Shown piece by piece: positions 17,338-20,767 of a stretch of DNA of 20,767 nucleotides (position 1 is its first letter; each line of letters begins with the position of its first letter). Under the pieces are notes generated by a model. The model worked only from the letters and a program-made list of their open reading frames with translations. It was not told the origin of the DNA and ran no database searches. Source of the DNA: Chara braunii (taxonomy: Eukaryota > Streptophyta > Charophyceae > Charales > Characeae). Both the position numbers and the translations under genes were made by a program. Where the stretch lies: NCBI GenBank assembly GCA_003427395.1, contig BFEA01000383.1, positions 1,092,740-1,113,506 of the forward strand. Direction: 5' to 3'.

Positions 17338-18397
17338 TGCAATCAGACTCGACTCTTTGCTTACAACATGCATACATGAGAACTGATGGCAAAATCGAAC
17401 TCTTCCAACTCAGAATCAACAATGAACTTGCTCTGGAACTCTGTCCAGAACAACTGTACAAACCTGCGGCTATGGCAGCCAAACACTGTCTCAACCACCG
17501 GCTTCACTCTCCCTCACTCTCACATGCATGCACGTACGAGGATAACCCTGAATGTCCACGCTGTACACACATACACTCTATACACCCTGCCTACACCAAC
17601 AGCTGGGCGGCTATGGCCGCCGTCGTCTTCCTCCTCCTAACTATGGCCGCCAATCTCTCTCTCGCTGGTCGCTATGGCCCCTGTCTTCTTCACAGCCCAC
17701 TTCCTCTCCGGGCACCTGCAGTCCACGCACAAGATACCAAGGCAGCACTTCCACATAGCTCACAGGTGAATGAATGAATGGCTGGACGCTGCCTCTTTAT
17801 TTATACTTCTTCAGAGGTGCCCGGGCCCTGCCTCAAAACGTGTGGGCCTGGGCCAAAACGTGTGACCCAGGGAAGCTTCCAGACGTTTGGCCTTCTGGCC
17901 AAAACGTGTGGAACCCACAGCGTGGTCCAGAACCTTCCCCACGTGCAGCCCCTACCCCTGGTACTTGCTGACTGGACTGGCCTACAGGGACCTACGACCT
18001 TCTAGTGCCTACACACTTACAAACAGACTCTAGGCCTCAGTACACTCAGATAGAGACCTCTAGAACAGACCTTCCTAAGCCTAACGGTAACAGACCTAAC
18101 TCCTAATCTACAGACCTAGGGATCGAGTCTTACACAGATCGCTGGGCCTATGTACAGGGTAAAGGGTAGGTCTAGGGATCGAATCCCACTCAGCACACAG
18201 GGTCAATGTACAAGGTACAGGGTAGGTCTAGGGATCAAATCTCCCTCAGCACACAGGGTCAATGAACAAGGTACAGGGTAGGTCTAGGGATCAAATCTCC
18301 CTCAGCACACAGGGTCAATGTACAGTGTTTGGGCACAGGTCTAGGAATCGAATCTCTGTGTCTGCAAATATCGGGTCTGCTGGGTGAAACCATTTCA
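17338..18397 (+). mobile_element. solo LTR copy 4 (1060 bp) with AAGT target duplication
   Basis: It begins TGCAATCAGACTCG and ends AACCATTTCA. AAGT flanks it at 17334-17337 and 18398-18401. The undisturbed paralogous unit reads GGTAAGTCGTC near 17163-17173 with AAGT only once, so the pre-insertion site is present a few hundred bases away. Landmarks match the family: CATGCATACATGAG, GGCTATGGCAGCC, ATAACCCTGAATGTCCA, GCAGCACTTCCACATAGC, GAATGAATGAATG, TATTTATA (17798-17805) and GGTACTTGCTGACTGGACTG. It is the longest copy because of a 56-bp minisatellite near its 3' end and a segment with repeated AAAACGTGTGG words (17836-17911). Confidence 0.93.
18113..18366 (+). repeat. 56-bp minisatellite inside LTR 4
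   Basis: Units starting with a CTAGGGATC-type word begin at 18113, 18169, 18225, 18281 and 18338 (periods 56, 56, 56, 57). The middle ones are nearly identical over AGCACACAGGGTCAATG. Some units hold GGGATCGAATCCC, a near-palindrome similar to a tRNA T-arm. The other LTRs have only one equivalent of this block, so it expanded in this copy. Confidence 0.92.
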
Positions 18398-18510
18398 AAG
18401 TCATCGGCAAAGAGGAAAGGGACTTTCCTCTTAAAAGCCAATTTTGGCAGGTGCAGCACTTCACAGCCTGTGAAAGAGAATTATCAACATTGCAAAGCTG
18501 TGCTTCTGAA

Positions 18511-19132
18511 GCCGGCCCACAACGTAACTCCACCTAAAACGATCTCACCACATGAAGAGGCAATGATGTGGGCGTGGCACCTCCAAACGTGCCTCTAAGA
18601 ACTGGAAGTACTGTCAGGGGAGCTCTCCCTCGCACTCTGGGGTTATGTCTCACGACACTTCGGGCGTCACCGCACGGGACACGAAACGAAAAACGAAACG
18701 ATTGCATCTTCCTGCAGAAAATGGCCAGGTTCATCGGTTTGCTATAAATAGCAACGAGTGTATTTTGCCACCTTTCCTGGGCAGATGCACTCGTTTCTTT
18801 TTCGCTTCATGCGCCGTGCGGCGAGAGCCTTCAACCTGTGAAAGAAATGAAATAGATGAGAGCCCTTGGCAATAGCCAAGGATCTAATCCCCAACAAGAG
18901 AAATGCAAACATGTGACATCTGCAAGTTGAGGAGGGAATGCATCCCTCGGTGATCCAGTGAAAAGTCTCACAGACATGGATGCCCAGCAGTAATAAGTCT
19001 ACGGCCCGGTGTGCATGAGAAATAAGTCTCGACCGTGGATGTGTGCATGATAAAATTTTGACTGTGCGCATGGGCACTGCTGGGATGCATGAGAATATCT
19101 CACAAACATGCTGTGCCCCTCCCCCTCCCCCC

Positions 19133-19137
<5 letters not shown>
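18511..19137. promoter_or_regulatory. intergenic or intronic stretch with a TATA-box candidate
   Basis: GCTATAAATAGC at 18741-18752 contains a perfect plant TATA consensus (TATAAATA, 18743-18750) and is itself a short palindrome, so it reads as a TATA element on both strands. No start codon with a supported frame follows on either strand, so promoter use is speculative. A 7-bp hairpin (CCTTGGC/GCCAAGG, 18864-18881) and a 6-bp one (18932-18948) also lie here. Confidence 0.3.
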
Positions 19138-19200
<63 letters not shown>

Positions 19201-19208
19201 TCTCTCTC
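19138..19208. repeat. (CT)n microsatellite
   Basis: Runs of CT from 19138 to 19208, broken only by two CCC interruptions near the right end. Arg/Glu and Ser/Leu repeat frames across it are artefacts of the dinucleotide repeat. Confidence 0.95.
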
Positions 19209-19955
19209 CCACAAGGTGTAGGGAACCGACGAATAAAAATTGTTGTCAGTGACCTCCGCCATTGGATCACAATCGCAACAGCTGAAACAAGTCAGTCTTT
19301 TGCCCCTGACACCTGAGGTTCAGCGACTCCAAGGTCTGGCAAAAGACAGGTTATAAATTAAGTTTCCAATAGTGGTGCCCTAAACCACCATGCAGAGGTG
19401 TGGCCCCAGTGCCATGCAGTTAACACCTGACCATGGTCAGGTTCGGCCTACAGGACAACAACGGCTAGTGGCCTCCAGTAGCCTGGACCTCCAACGGTTC
19501 GAAAAAGAGGGACAGGGAAAATCCAACATAAGGGCACAAGGGCTAAGGTGGACTGGTGACTAAACCCCGAGACTTCAAGAACCCGTGCTTAGAGGCCATT
19601 TGCAAACAGTTGTTGTACTAGACTCCTTAACAGTACTTCAGAAGACAGAGGGCCAGGCCCCACCAATACTATGTTTGTGCTAACAAATCCTGCAGCCTGT
19701 AGGAAACCTCGACCAAGATAAAACGACCAATAACAGGAACTTTCAACAACCACCACTTCACAAGATTAAACAAGCCACCCCCTGCTCTTCCGACCGACGC
19801 CACCACCGGATTTCCCTATATCTTTTTTTTCTTTTTTAAAATTTTATTTCACAATTTACACATCATATCAAGAATGAATCCCTCCCTTTTAAACAGGGCA
19901 CCCCCAGGGTTTACACACGGAGAAAACTGAGAGGAAAATCGAGAGGTTTACAGAC
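19209..19955. other. no feature seen; inferred intron
   Basis: No coding frame with support. The segment 19825-19850 is a T/A-rich run. If the exon at 19956-20133 belongs to the minus-strand gene, this is intron downstream of its GTCTGT donor. Confidence 0.4.
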
Positions 19956-20133
19956 CTTGTATTCTGCATCCACAGAGGTCAAAGACACATGCAAATCGCC
20001 TGCAGCATCCATTGCCTGCCTGATTTGCTCATCCCTCTCGCCAGAGGGAAGTGTCTCCAGCAGCTGCTCTCCAATCCTCTCCCTTGTTCTTCTAAACAAG
20101 TCCAGCTGCTTCCCAAGGAGCTCCACTGCATCC
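19956..20133 (-). CDS. 178-bp internal exon, unidentified helical protein
   Basis: The minus strand has acceptor TGTGCAG|G at 20134/20133 and donor GAATACAAG|GTCTGT at 19956/19955, enclosing 178 bp: one base completing a codon plus 59 codons, ending in phase 0. The peptide is continuous and looks like a structured alpha-helix: DAVELLGKQLDLFRRTRERI, then a GERDE turn, then QIRQAMDAAGDLHVSLTSVD. Heptad-like spacing of Leu/Ile suggests a coiled coil. Composition and lack of lesions contrast with the transposon remnants. It may be an upstream exon of the same gene as the large exon ending at 13256 (same strand, about 4.8 kb apart, two solo LTRs between), or a separate gene. I do not recognise the family. 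Confidence 0.55.
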
Positions 20134-20391
20134 CTGCACAATCAGAACCCAACACCAGCCAACACACAGACTACATTACCAGATATGATGTGCTCTACCA
20201 CATATAATGTCATTACTCCTAATGACACCAGTAAACAGCTACACAAACAAAAGAAACTTGTTTGATAAAGCTCGCTTACAGTCCAAACCGGCACCTCATT
20301 TTGTGTGCACATGATTGGTCAGACCACGAGTGCCATCCAAACCAGAATAAATTTCCTCGTAATGCTGGCAAAGAATAAGAAATGCCCACCA
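20134..20391. other. no feature seen
   Basis: AT-rich sequence upstream (minus strand) of the acceptor at 20134. It would be intron under the gene model. No repeats or frames of note. Confidence 0.4.
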
Positions 20392-20464
20392 GAGGGCCTA
20401 GCTCAGTCGATACACCCATTAACTGTTGAAATACAGACCCAAGTTCGAATCCAAATGCTGCAAG
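20392..20464 (+). repeat. tRNA-like SINE head with A and B boxes
   Basis: TAGCTCAGTCGA (20399-20410) matches the pol III A box, and GTTCGAATCC (20443-20452) matches the B box. The spacing between them (32 bp between the boxes) is right for a tRNA-derived promoter. GAGGGCC precedes the A box where the acceptor stem would be, but the T-stem and the 3' acceptor strand do not pair, so it is not a functional tRNA gene. A tRNA-derived SINE is the natural reading; its body and tail are not delimited and no target duplication was found. Confidence 0.6.
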
Positions 20465-20593
20465 GAATATGCGCGAGAGCGATAGACAGAAATCCAAATT
20501 GCAAATTCACCAAGTAGCCCAGATAGTGATGTACCAAGCAGAGAGCACAATGCACCAAGATAACATCCCAATAAGAGCAATACAATGAACTCA

Positions 20594-20670
20594 AATGTCA
20601 ATGCCGACGCTCTCTAGCCACACCAACATAGTATCCAATGTCAATGCCCTCGCTCTCTGGCCACACCAAC
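20594..20670. repeat. 43-bp-period direct repeat, two copies
   Basis: AATGTCAATGCC followed by CGCTCTCTxGCCACACCAAC occurs at 20594-20627 and 20637-20670, differing at three positions. The copies are separated by 9 bp. No function is suggested. Confidence 0.9.
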
Positions 20671-20767
20671 TACTCAGCCTACCTAGTCTATCTACGGTCA
20701 TGCAACAAGAGCACATTGAAGTTGAAGACCGATCACCAATGCAGACCGCCGGCATACACCAGGTATG

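Larger units (their letters stand above)
17123..18510. repeat. tandemly duplicated unit, second copy split by LTR 4
   Basis: Unit 1 (about 17123-17253) holds AGCACCAATATAATAAAGGA, then GGTAAGTCGTCGTCAAAGAG, then AAGCCAATTCTGGCTGGTCC. Unit 2 begins about 17297 (AGCACCAATATAAACAAGGA), is interrupted at 17338-18397, and resumes with AAGTCATCGGCAAAGAG and AAAGCCAATTTTGGCAGGT to about 18510. The two copies are clearly diverged. The minus strand gives similar short peptides in both (QAVKCWTSQNWL and QAVKCCTCQNWL), but no gene is evident. Confidence 0.85.

Noticed and set aside
20392-20464. Functional tRNA gene
   Set aside because: T-stem and acceptor stem do not pair; only the promoter boxes resemble a tRNA.

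Overview
The window is nuclear DNA from a plant-lineage eukaryote. It has exon-like frames with clean splice signals, a decayed Ty3/Gypsy gag-pol, LTRs, microsatellites and isolated single-base Ns. The Gag and RT wording (coiled-coil Gag start, acidic capsid-like domain, one CCHC knuckle, SxFGAPVLFVPKKEG in RT) recalls elements I associate with charophyte algae such as Chara braunii. That assignment is recollection, not a search. No bacterial-type gene organisation is present.

Layout. 1-341 (-): fragment of a Penelope-type reverse transcriptase running off the left edge. 357-862: hairpins, two 122-bp tandem repeats and a hammerhead ribozyme on the minus strand. 1009-1820: a dense run of adjacent short hairpins. 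1821-4384: mostly featureless. 4385-9115 (-): broken Gypsy element with Gag, zinc knuckle, protease-like piece and RT in order. Its knuckle region is tandemly duplicated. A 1264-bp hAT-like insertion (6098-7361, 8-bp target duplication) interrupts one copy. That insertion carries a second hammerhead ribozyme, a perfect 79-bp-arm palindrome overlapping it, and a block of tetranucleotide repeats.

9262-10634: low-complexity DNA. 10635-18397: four divergent copies of one TG...CA LTR, all on the plus strand. Three have exact 4-bp target duplications and look like solo LTRs; the fourth (leftmost) does not. Copies 3 and 4 lie between two exon-like frames of what may be one minus-strand host gene: a 178-bp exon (19956-20133) and a large exon ending at a strong donor (13256, open to about 15127). 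I could not name its product. A tRNA-like SINE head lies near the right edge.

The most notable content is RNA- and structure-based: two hammerheads of the same architecture on opposite strands, one near a Penelope-like RT fragment and one at the edge of a perfect inverted repeat, plus the hairpin array.
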